DNA of 64,000 bases from Rugalucina vietnamica (Eukaryota; Mollusca; Bivalvia; Lucinida; Lucinidae), in assembly GCA_964017185.1 (NCBI GenBank), contig OZ024880.1, forward strand, positions 42,684,329-42,748,328, in the 5' to 3' direction. The translations under genes were made by a program, and so were the position numbers. The notes below the pieces were generated by a model. It worked only from the letters and a program-made list of their open reading frames with translations. It had not been told where the DNA came from and ran no database searches. Positions within the stretch are counted from its first letter, which is position 1, and the number at the start of each line of letters is the position of its first letter. Below are positions 25,761 through 36,760 of this stretch, piece by piece.

Positions 25761-26108
25761 GCTAAGTTTAATCAGTACAATGTTGACCCAACGTGTTTGC
25801 TGTGTGGTGAGAATCCAGAAGACCATGAACATTTCCTGCTGAGGTGTCGTTCGCTTGCGGAGAGCCGTGATCCTTTTATCGAGACGATTAAATCTGTTTT
25901 ATCACAATATCTTGGAGATGAGGTGCAACAGTGTATTTGCCGCGACTCCGAGCTGCTAGTTGCGCTGATTTTGGACTGCACAGCAGTTGAATTAAATCTG
26001 AGAGAAACCCATTGGGAGGACTTTCTGTCTAAATTCGAATCAGTGGCCAGGGGACTATGCTATGCTCTACATTGTAAACGGACTAGACTCTTGAATGAAT
26101 TGAAATAA
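25761..26108 (+). pseudogene. LINE 2 C-terminus with zinc-knuckle-like motif
   Basis: Encodes KFNQYNVDPTCLLCG..DHEHFLLRC, a C-x2-C..H..C motif common at the C-terminus of several LINE clades, then about 85 residues to the stop at 26,106-26,108. Separated from the RT by the 1,645-bp insertion. Confidence 0.85.
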
Positions 26109-26349
26109 ACATTTCTGAATATCGGTGGGGTGCAAATTAAAAAGTAATAGTTTAAAATAAGGACATCTATTCACTAACGTGAAGTTCTCCAGACATTGGA
26201 GGAAGTTACAAACAACAACAACAACAAGTGCCAACACCTCTGTTGCTTCCCGATTTCCGAGAGGACTTACGTCCGGAAAGGGCACACCGCGGCTCGGAGT
26301 TTGAGAAAATGACTAAGATTTATATAATTTTTAAGATTTAAATTTCAGT

Positions 26350-26622
26350 TAGGCCTTTTCATTTGTAACCTCGGCCCTCCCTCGAGAGGGCAGCCCGTGG
26401 AAATTAGCAGGGCTTTAACCAAAGTTTCGGCACGGTAGTGCAGGGGAAATACCCGGAGTTTGCTTTATATAGGCAAAAAGGGAACAGATAGCAGGCTGCG
26501 GGGGAAAACAGCAGTGGTTTTAATCGCAGGGTGGGGTTTTGGCGGGGATTTGCTGGACCAAAAGACACAGTCCAAGCTATTTCCCAGGGGTGGGCCGTGG
26601 TTACAAATGACTAGTGCATAAA
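26350..26622. mobile_element. TGCACTAGTCATTTGTAACC MITE, copy 1
   Basis: CATTTGTAACCTCGGCCC at the left, GGGCCGTGGTTACAAATGAC and TAGTGCA at the right. GC-rich interior with GGGGAAA..CAGCAGTGGTTTTA blocks shared with 39,119-39,417. Confidence 0.8.
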
Positions 26623-26640
26623 TGTAACAAGTCGCCCAAG

Positions 26641-29415
26641 GGCAACGATCGCTCACCTGAGAATCAAAACAAACGGTTACAGAGAAGATCTTTGAAAAGC
26701 GTGAATGGACGACATATGGACCAATGTCAAGAGATGACCTTGACCTTAATTAATCACATACCTTCATTCACTCCATCAGTTCTCTTCACCTACCACTTTT
26801 CAGGTCTGAGGCTGCAACAGTTTTTAAACCAGAGGACCAATGGTCCCAGGGATTTTTTTTGACAATTTTGGGAAGAGACCCTATAGGGCCTTTCTGATTG
26901 GGAAAATCAGCGATGTAGACCCTGAATTTGGGAAATTTTCAGAATATTCAAAGTTGTTATTTTTTCCAAGTTGACAAAGTAAATGAAGCGTTTGCATTTA
27001 GAATCATTTAATAATAACATAACATCAAAGTTAAACAGCATTTCATATAGCAGAACTTGAATTTCACAATGTATTGAACCATTGAAAATTATTTTCAGCT
27101 AAGATTGGGAATTTCTTTCTCCACATTGGGAAAAAAGTAACCTAAATCTCATTGGGAATGGGGCCTCATTTCGGTCCCTGAGACACCCGAAAATCCACGC
27201 GGCGGGTCCTGTAAACGCTCACCTGAGATCTGTTGTGTATACCAATAATTATGTTTGAATATTATGGAAAATAGCCACAGTATCAGGGTAGATGAAGCCC
27301 TGGGGCCATTTTTTTCATACTAATCAAATATCCTGTCCATTTGCCAATTTCCTGCAAGTCTTTCCCTTCAACTGACATTTTAACAGTTTTATCCATTCAA
27401 TGGCACAGGCGACCTATGTTGACCTTGTCGTAAAATGGGTCAAGGTCACCACAGCGTCATGATTTATATACACTTTGCACTACTTTAGTCATCGATGCTT
27501 TAAACCATGTTTCTTTGAAATCGGCCCACCGGTTCTGGAGATTTTTTGAAGTGTTTTTGCCATATATGGGCATGGCGGCCATCTTGGTCATGTGACCTGG
27601 ATTATTTATATACACATTAGTTACCCCATCCTATAGATGCTTCACATAAAATTTGGCTTTGATTGGCCAAGTGGTTTCAGAGGAGATGATGTTTGAATAT
27701 TATGGAAATTTACATGTATACTGCCCCGGGCATGGGGCATATTAGCTCCTGGGGACCAATTTTTTTTTTCAGAATCATTAATATTGAGTCCTATTGCGCA
27801 TTTCCTGCAAGACTTTTATTTTAAATGGCATTTTAAAAATTTTCCCCATTCAAATGTATTGGCGACCTATGTTGACCTTTCCGTAAAATAGGTCAAGGTC
27901 ATCGCAGGGTCATGATTTATATATACATTGTAGTACTTGAGTCATCGATACTTTATGCCAAGTTTCGTTGAAATCAGTCTACCGGTTCCGGAGAAGATTT
28001 TTAAAGGGTTTTTACCATATATGGGCATGGCGGCCATCTTGGTCATGTGAACTGAATTATTCATATACACATTGATTCCCTCTTCCTATTGATGCTTCAT
28101 ATAAAATTTAGCTTTGATTGGCCATGCAGTTTTCAGAGAAGATGTTTGAATATTATGGTAATATATTTGTATAAAATGCCCCGGGGTGGGGCATATAAGC
28201 CCATGGGGTCATTTTTTTCAGAATCATGAATATTCAGTCCTGTTGCTCATTTCCTGCAAGTTTTTCATTTTAAATGGCATTTTAACAATTTTCCCCCATT
28301 CAAACGACCTATGTAAAAGGCCAATGTCATCACAGGGTCATGATAGTACTCGAGTCATCAATGCTTGGTGCCAAGTTTAGTTGAAATCGGCTAACCAGTT
28401 CCGGAGAAGAAGAATTTTGAAGGGTTTTTACCATATATGGGCATGGCGGCCATCTTGGTCATGTGACCTGGATTATTGTATACACATCAATTTCCACTTC
28501 CTATAAATTATTTATGTAAAATTTGGCTTTGATTGGCCAAGCGGTTTCGGAGGAGACGATCTTTGAAAATGTGAACGGACGGACGACGGAAGGACGCCGG
28601 GGCATGGCCATCCTATAAGCTTACCTTTTGAGCCTTGAGCTAAAAATCCATTGTTTTCACTTTTTTCCATGTAAAAGCGTATGTTTCCAAAATTGACCTT
28701 GCTGTAAAATAAGTCAAGGGCACCCAAGGGTCATCATTTGATCAAACTACAATGGGCTAGAGTCCTAAATGCTACATACCAAGTGTCGTGAAAATCAACT
28801 TGCCAGTTCTGGAGATTTGTGGTCTTTACCATATATGGGCGTGGTGGCCATCTTGATCATGTGACGAGGATTTCGCAATCACAGTTTTGTTCCCACTACC
28901 CATGGAGGCCCCACATAAAATTTTGGCTTTCATTGACCGAACAGTTTCAGAGAAGATTTTTTAAAAGTGTAAGGACAACAGACCGGCCAAGGTCAAGAGA
29001 TGACCTTGACCTAAATTAATCAAATACCTTTATCTAATCCATTAGTTGTTTGCATCTACCACATTCAGGTCTCAGGCTGCAATAGTTTTCAAAAAATCCA
29101 GTTTTCCCTTTTTCCCATGTAAGCCAAAGCCAATGTTTCCAACGTAAAATAAGTCAAGGTTATCGGAAGGTCATGATTTATATACACATTGTAGTACTTG
29201 CGTCAAAGATGCTTCATGCCAAGTTTGGTTGAAATCGGTCCACTGGATCCGGAGAAGATTTTTGAAGGGGTTTTACCATATATGGGCATGGTGGCCATCT
29301 TGGTCATCATGTTTCAGAGATCTTTGAAAATGTGAACGCACGGACGGACGCACGGACGCTGGCTTGAGTACCATACTATAAGCTCCCCATGAGCCTACGT
29401 CTCAGGTGAGCTAAA
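26641..29415 (+). mobile_element. AGCTCACCTGAG modular element, copy 2 (expanded)
   Basis: GATCGCTCACCTGAGA near the left end, CTCAGGTGAGCTAAA at the right. Contains several diverged ~430-bp modules with landmarks CCATATATGGGCATGGCGGC near 27,560, 28,018, 28,433, 28,830 and 29,275. Each is preceded by TGACCTTG..AGGTCA and followed by TTTGGCTTTGATTGGCC. The 26,820-27,215 stretch is a different, GGGAAA-rich sequence. GGACGGACG microsatellites lie at 28,574 and 29,340. No ORF. Confidence 0.8.
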
Positions 29416-29477
29416 CTGTTGGAATGGCTCAAAAATATTACGTGGCAAAGAGAAGTTTGATTTAAATATAACGCACA

Positions 29478-29530
29478 ATCCTAAATAACTAAATGGCCAC
29501 CTTTTGGGAAATAGTTATTTTGGTTGACCG
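29478..29530 (-). mobile_element. short LINE 3 3'-end fragment
   Basis: TAAATGGCCACCTTTTGGGA followed by AATAGTTATTTT is the reverse complement of the LINE 3 tail landmark (GCAGCTATTTTCCCAATAGG). Diverged. Confidence 0.5.
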
Positions 29531-30600
29531 TACCTTCTCTTTGTACCATTACCTATGTGTAATTTCGCTTGTTTTTCTCCTGGGATTTAAGGTGGGACGT
29601 TGATTGTACACGTAACTGCAACAGTTCCAGGTTATGGCTTAATACACGGTGCCACGGTGTCTATACGGAGAATGGTTTCTTAGTTACGTAAGGGCGTGTC
29701 AGTCATCTTGAACATGCGAGCTAGATCATTTATAGAAACTTCCGTTTGCTCCCAATGAAGCTCCACATAAGGTCTCGTTTCCACGTGCAATTTTTTTTTG
29801 ACAAAGGTTTATCGCAGAAAAATATTTATTCTGTGCGAAGTTTCATTGTCAAATATCTGTTAATAAGATAATCTAGCGCAAAGTCATTGCCAAATAATCT
29901 TCGTCAAATAAAAATTGTCCCTATACAGTCAAGCTATACTTATTTGCAAAAGAAACACGAACTTGTTTTCTTCCTACAACAAAATTTAGTGATATTTATA
30001 AATTTCGATAGTATCGTTAATTCTCCGTCACAGTTTGAAAAGTATGACGTAAAGACTGACGAAAACCAGTAGTTATCCCCCATTTCTATAGCTAAAGGGT
30101 TATACCGATATTATTAACCTTTATTTTTCAAAAAATTTCCAAAAGTTTCCAAACTGATACCGATATTCGAAAGTCATGGGGGAGGCGAAATCAAATCAGA
30201 AAAAATTATGCCTACTTCGCTTATTTTTTTTGTAAGTGACGTCTTTTTTAGCTCGACTGCACGAAGTGAATAGAGCTTTATTGCAGTCACCCCAGTCGTC
30301 GACGCTCCCGTCCGCGTGCGCGTCACACTTGCTTTTCTAGAATTCCATATCTTCAGTGTTTTTCTTCTTTGTTTTGAAGACTAAACAGTTGCTGAAGTAT
30401 GATTTTGGTTTCCCACTCAGTTTTGATCATGCGTCTTTTAAAAATTGTAACGTCATATCAGTATCGCCGTAACGTTTGATTTTTCGATTTCTGTTTGCTT
30501 GCAAATTATTGTCAAGGTTGCCACTTATACATATTCAAAAAATTAACTTTTATTCAAATAATTATGTTCAGAGACTGGCGGATATAATAACAAGTAGCCA
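29531..30600. other. intergenic sequence, one repeat terminus only
   Basis: No exon or tandem repeat seen. TTTTTAGCTCGACTGCACGA and AGTGAATAGAGCTTTATTGC at 30,248-30,285 look like the terminus of another dispersed bivalve family (recognised from memory). Confidence 0.45.
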
Positions 30601-30608
30601 AAAGGCAA

Positions 30609-31598
30609 CGATCGCTCACCTGAGAGCCAAAACATGCGGTTACAGAGAATAAGATCTCTGAAAAGTGTGTAAGGACAAGAGATGGGCCAAGAAATGACCT
30701 TGACCTTAATTAATCGCACACCATTCACTCCAGTTTTCTTCATCTACCACTATTCAGGTGTCAGGCTGCAACAGTTTTCAAAAATTTCATTGTTTTCACT
30801 TTTTCCCTCGCTGTAAAATAAGTCAAGGTCACCTGATCAAACTACAATGGGCTAGAGTCCTAAATGCTATATACCAATTTTCGTGAAAATCGTTTTGCCG
30901 GTTCTGGAGAAGATTTTCGTGTGGTCTTTACCATATATGGGCGTGTTGGCCTTGGCCATCTTGATCATGTGACAAGGACTTCGCAATCACACTTGTTCCC
31001 ACTACCCATGGAGGCCCCACATAAAGTTTGGCTTTCATTGGCTAAACAGTTTCAGAGAAGAAGATCTTTGAAAAGTGTGTAAGGAAAACAGACAGGCCAA
31101 TGTCAATTGATGACCTTTAATCAAATACCTTCATCTACTCCATTAGCTGTTTGCATCTACCACTTTTCAGGTCTCAGGCTGTGATAGTTTTTAAAAAAAA
31201 TCCAGTTCACTTTTTCCCATGTATAAGCCAATGTTTCCAAAATTGACCTTGCCGTAAAATAGGTCAAGGTCATCACAGGGTCATGATTTATTTATACATT
31301 GTAGTACTCGAGTCATAGATGCTTCATGCAAAGTTTGGTTGAAATCGGTCTATCGTTTCTAGAGAAGATTTTGAAGCGTTTTTACCATACATTGGCATGA
31401 CGGCCATCTTGGCCATGTGACCTGTATTAATATACGCTGGTTTCTACAGATGCATCATATAAAATGGCTTTGATTGGCCAAGCGGTTTCAGAGAACTTTG
31501 AAAATGTGAACGCATGCACGGACGGACGCACGCAGCGACGCCGGCTCCAGTACCATACTATAAGCTCCCCATGAGCCTTCGGCTCGGGTGAGCTAAAA
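30609..31598 (+). mobile_element. AGCTCACCTGAG modular element, copy 3
   Basis: Left AACGATCGCTCACCTGAGAG, right GAGCCTTCGGCTCGGGTGAG followed by CTAAA. Two modules, with the CCATATATGGGC and CATGACGGCCATCTTGGCCA landmarks and a GGACGGACGCACGC stretch near the right end. Confidence 0.82.
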
Positions 31599-31679
31599 TT
31601 ACTTAATTCATTTTGTATAGTATACTCGCACCTTCGATTACCTTCATTAACTTAAAATCAGTATGTTGTCTGTATCTAA

Positions 31680-31990
31680 GTTATCTTTTAGGTCATAGGC
31701 TACAAAACAGAAAAATTAAATGTTTCCACTTTCCCTTTTAAAACGCAGGCATTTTACAAAGTTTGTATAATAGACTAGAGATCTAAATAAAATGGTTCTA
31801 ACATTGGCATAGCAGCCATGTTGGTCATGTGACATGGACTTTCTAAGGATTCTCCTCACGAGATTCTTCTGATCTGCCTTGAGCTGTTTCAGAAAGACGT
31901 TTGAACATTGACGACGACGTACCAGAGCATGTTCATTCTATAAGCTCGCCTGTGAACCTCAGGCTTAGGCGAGCTAAATAGGCGAGCTAA
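31680..31990 (+). mobile_element. AGCTCACCTGAG element, 3' fragment
   Basis: GCATAGCAGCCATGTTGGTC, ATAAGCTCGCCTGTGAACCT and AGGCGAGCTAAATAGGCGAG match the end of the family, with the last 13 bp duplicated. Confidence 0.65.
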
Positions 31991-32249
31991 ATAGACAGCC
32001 CGTCTTCATCCTTGTTATTTGCTGGTATTACTGGCGTTGGTCATGGTGGGACCAATGTTGGACCACGGGTATTGCAGTACTTAGTGATTTTATAACTTGC
32101 TATTTTTTACTTCGAAGTGTTTAAGTATGAAGCATTTGTATGTGATTTTAATCTTCATGATGCATTGTGCAATTTGTGGCCTCAATGGGATAGGAGTCTT
32201 TGTTTTCAATCTATAACAAAGCAATATTAAATGTATATTGAAAACTACA

Positions 32250-32272
32250 GATTCGTTTTATTTCGTTTTTAT
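32250..32272 (-). terminator. polyadenylation signals of the ZP gene
   Basis: On the minus strand AAATAAAAACG and GAAATAAAACG occur about 55-75 bp after the ZP stop codon. Confidence 0.5.
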
Positions 32273-32324
32273 TTGGCATGCTTCAAGAATTTTTGAAAAG
32301 CACAATTTACGAACAATTCCGCCT

Positions 32325-32377
32325 TCAGAATCTGTAGAACATCATGAATAGCACCGTATTTAACAGCCAGACGTGAC
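32325..32377 (-). CDS. ZP gene, terminal exon (hydrophobic tail)
   Basis: Acceptor TTTTCAG, 53 nt. In the phase set by the previous exon it encodes HVWLLNTVLFMMFYRF then TGA: a C-terminal membrane or GPI-like tail as usual in ZP proteins. Another frame is also open but does not fit the phase. Confidence 0.75.
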
Positions 32378-35300
32378 CTGAAAATAGGAATGCAAGAGTT
32401 ATGTATAAATACTGTCTGTACATCCATGCAGCTTCAGGTTAAATTAAGCAAAAACTGAGACGAATAAAACAGCTCGTGTGTAGGACGAAAAATTACGTGT
32501 TTGAAAATGACGGAATACTTTAGTTTAATAATTAAACCACTGAAATAAAATAAGCGTTTTTAATGCAAATTAAATTCAGAACGCCAGTAACCACTTTTAC
32601 GGTCTTAAGGTACATCAAACATGATAACAGTTGCAGTATATAACTTCTGATATATATATTAGATCTAGAAATGATATTTACCAATGACTGAAGCAGCACT
32701 GTTCTGAGTTGGTACAATGTGAATAACGCTGCCTGTAGTGAAGGTCCTCTCGTCTCCCTGAGGTGCTAGGGCACGGACACTTCGCTTTTTCACGCCACAT
32801 GACTGAAAGTAGAAAATGTGGAATAGCAATGGGGTGACTGCGAAGCTGATCAAAGCCTTTGTTTTCGCTACTCGGATATTACAATTCCTCTTCTACTTAA
32901 ATCCGAAATTTCAAGCTTCTAGCCAGCTTCTGTGATGGTACAAACCAGTTTGTGTCAGACCTGTTCGGAAACCACATTGTTGGTTTTCCCACGAGGCGGC
33001 TCATTTATTATGTGGGATGGAAATACCTTTCTGTGAATAGCAGTGATCAGAATGATATTAATTCTGATTCGTGTTAAGCTGTAGGCAAACGGGTGTTTAC
33101 TTCATACTGTCGGTTAATGGTCTGACCTGCGTTGGTTGTCTTGTCCTCAGTCACATGGTGAATAACATGTGTGGCTTTAGCCGTATCTACTGTACTTACA
33201 ATATCACAAGCGGTGGAGCCACTGGGACACAGCTTCACTGTACACTTGAAGAATACGTCATCGCTGTTGTAGAACTTGAACACGTACAGGTTCACGTAGT
33301 AACGTTTGATGAGAGGAATACTGGTGTCAACGCTGTCGAAATCACCGCCCAGAATGTCAGAATCCTGACTGCAACTGAAAAAGCAGATGAAAACAGGGAG
33401 CATATATGTGTCGAGGAACAACTAACAACGGATGATTCCGATCACCGGCAAGTTAAATCTTAACCGAGAGTTCATCTGCGTTGGTAGGCCTACTTCGCAG
33501 CCGTGTTTGTTTTTCATGACTCGGCATGCAACTTTGTAAAAGGGATAACCGTGTGTCATATTATAACTAACAAGTTTTAGAAAGTCACATTCTACCTACC
33601 CATCCAAGACTAGTTGTTTGCTGGGTGAGCCACTGGCAGATGTTCCAGAGTAGGCCCAACAGGTGGGGGAGGCACTGTAGTCACCTGCAATAGTTTAGTG
33701 TATAGATAAAGGCACTGTTGAATCTCAACGTGGGGTTGTGTGTGTAGGTAGTCTGGGCTAATTTTTGCTTAATTTTCACTCTTTGGATTGACATGTGAAG
33801 TAATGATACGTATTGAGCCGCATCAGGATGAGAAACCCGGAATTTTTGCATATGCGAAAAAAAGGCGCAGATCAGTAACTGCACAGCTGATAAGCGCCTT
33901 TGTTATCGCTACTACTCGGATGGTACAATTCCTCTTCTACTTACAGCCGAAATTTCAAGCCTCTATCCTGCTTCTGTGACTGTACAGGCAGACTTGTGTC
34001 GCACCTGGTCGGAAACCCCGAAGACAGGGTTTCTCGCGTCGCGGCTCTATTTATACCGGGTATGAATACTGGTATGATGATTGTAGATGTGAAAAATTGG
34101 TACAAATTTCGCAAGTTCTGTGAAGAAATGAGTCACCTCGTGGGAAAACCAACAATGTGGTTTCTGAACAGGTCTGACACAAACCGGACTGTACAAGCAC
34201 AGAAAAGAGCTAGAAGCTTGAAATTTCGGATTTAAGTAGAAGAGGAATTGTACTATCCGAGTAGCGAAAACAAAGGCGCTGATCAGCTTCGCGGTTACCG
34301 CGAAGCTGATCTGCGTCTTTGTTTTCGCCTATGCAGATTGTTAGTTTTCCAATGAGGCGGTTCAAATGTGAAAGCGAAGCTACATGTACTAAAGATTTTT
34401 TTCTATAGACAATTTGAATGATATTGGATGCTGGATGAAATTTGCCGGCAACATGGGGATGAGTATCAATCTTACTTGGAATATCAATGGTCCAGTAGAT
34501 TTCTGCTCCGACCAGTTCCTCGAAGACTTCTGATCCCAGCTGGTCAGGTTCTCTCAGAGCAGAGGAGATCGCGAATGATGGTGTAACAGCGTCCTGGGTT
34601 GTGACTTCGAGGCTGAAAATATTTTTTTTCGTATGTTATAACACAGCCATGTAATACTGAGATTTTTACTTTTAACACGGTTAATTACTATTTTACGGTG
34701 TACTATTTGTGTACAGTTGGGTATCTGTAGACAACTTAAAAAGATTTATACATAAATCCAACTCACGTTGCGCCAAGTAGGTTAGATACGGTCCTATCAA
34801 CACCAGAGTCTGGGATATCCTCACATTCAATCTCATATGAAATGTAGTCATTGCTGCCGAATGTTTCCACACTTCCAGAACGCTGGGAGAAGAACGCTAC
34901 GATCGTGTTGTCCTGCAAATAAGGGAGTAAAAACCTGGTAAATCGGTAGCAAAATTACTGTTTGCATATGAATGTTTCGGACAATGTTTTAGCTGCATGT
35001 ATTGACTTTTGCATAAAGCGCGCTTCGTACAAGTGAAAAATCTTGAATTACTTATTAAGCAAGCGTTGCATTTGCAAAATGCCTGTACTTGGTAGAATAC
35101 GTCGGTGCAACGTATTAGCGGCATCTGGAGTGCTTGTTACAGTGATGGCATCATTTCCGCAAACGGTTCTCGTCAAAGGTTGTTCCTCGCAATACTGTTT
35201 CATATATCAAAAAGGGCTTGGCATGCACTTGTCAACAATTTATTATTCTTTCATATGCAAGTAAGATTTTTATACTAACACTTTCCGTCTGCACCCTGGA

Positions 35301-36173
35301 AGCCCAAATATAAGGGTCCCATGCGTCCCCATTTCCACACACCTGTCCCCAATTCCACAAACACAATCAGATCAGTAAAATTCACATACAAAGAAGTGAA
35401 GAAAACTCTTCTTTGTGTACAGTAAATTATCCAGTTCCGGGTCACTTTTTTTTCGAAGTGGTTTCCAGATAATTGCTCACAGCAAACTAGGTCTCGACCT
35501 TACCATTAGAAAGTATAATCCTTCTTCTAAATAATGAGCTTTAGTCTGATTAATGGTGAATATTCTGTGGGCCATACGATGGCTTTGAAGCAGACCACCA
35601 ATTTATCCAGTTCCGAATCATTTATCCAGTTCCGAATCACTTGCGATAATTTTTAAACAGGACACTCTCTGGCGCTATTGCGTTATGATTTTGAGTTTGT
35701 AGCTTCATTACTTCTTTATAAAACAAGACTTACACACAGTTTACCATTTCAGATAGAATAAGCGTCAAAAAACTGTACATGTATACGACGTATAACTTAC
35801 GTTCTGGATATTGGCGTCAATCGAAAACAAATACATGTTCTAAGTCGATAATGGCGTAACTGGTTCCAGATTTTTGCAGTTAAGAGCTGGTTATTTTCAT
35901 TTTTGTTTGTTTGTTGGTTTGTTTGTTTGTTTGTTTGTTTGTTTTGTTGTTGATGTTTTATGAGCTTAACTTTCACCTGTTTGATTAACATTGAATTTCA
36001 AACACAGCTTTGATGTTGCGTAAACAGAGATATCTAACAGGACTATGTCAACTAGACTAGAAATCCAGACAGCATGTTTTGTTCGCGATGCAGATCGACT
36101 GCACAAAGAATCACCTGCGTTAGGAAACGACCATTTGATTTTTATTATTGGGGTAAGGGGGGGGGGGCTGTAA

Positions 36174-36227
<54 letters not shown>

Positions 36228-36729
36228 AGGATCCAATTTTGGCCGAAAAACATATCTAGGGCAGAGTAAATTCTGTATTACTATCTTAGTCCTACGTATT
36301 AAAAAATAATATCCAGGCCCGGAAACATCTTCCAGCCCCCCCCCCCCCATCTTAAAATTCATTCATTTATTTATCTATCTATCTTGGGTCAGTTTACGTC
36401 CCTTTTAAGATCATTTAGCTCATATGAGACGAGCCAGTCAGTTGGTGTGGTGAAAACGGGCGAACCCCGAGAAAAAAAGGGAAAAAAACCCTGGCATATC
36501 TTCAAGCAAAACTTGTCTCACATGAGCCCACAACAAACACAGCGTTGAGACGATCGAATGAAACGCGTTAATGAAATCAGCTCTTCACCACTCGGCAACG
36601 GGGTTGGGGGGTTTGGCATTCATTTATTTAGTTAAGTTTTGGTAAATGCATAGCCACTTTTTGGGAAACAGCTACTCACTAGACTACTATGTCAAAAGAA
36701 GAAATCAAAATAATAGATAGAACAATTTT

Positions 36730-36760
<31 letters not shown>

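Larger units (their letters stand above)
21226..26229 (+). mobile_element. LINE 2: decayed non-LTR element abutting the PNGase-like gene
   Basis: 5'-truncated in the endonuclease domain. Endonuclease (GDMNAS near 21,440; SSSQIDCILCSG near 21,570), linker, RT (TACIDATKAFDVVWHKSLL near 22,840; GVRQGGIISP near 23,025) and a C-terminal zinc-binding CLLCGENPEDHEHFLLRC segment (25,796-25,850). It then has a stop at 26,106 and an (AAC)n tail (26,211-26,228). Frameshifts lie near 21,540 and 22,551-22,569. A DNA element splits it at 24,116-25,760. The RT catalytic ADD reads ADH at 23,147-23,155. Divergent orientation to the host gene. Confidence 0.9.

Noticed and set aside
32269..32324. Alternative last-exon frame of the ZP gene continuing to 32,269
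   Set aside because: Does not match the phase left by the previous exon; the phase-correct frame ends at 32,325 with a hydrophobic tail.
33071..33199. Extension of the ZP-C exon frame past 33,200
   Set aside because: A strong GTAAGTACA donor lies at 33,199 and the next exon continues in phase from it, keeping the ZP-C cysteine pattern.
35966..36362. ORFs with poly-Phe or poly-Lys
   Set aside because: Translations of a 49-bp poly(A) tract.
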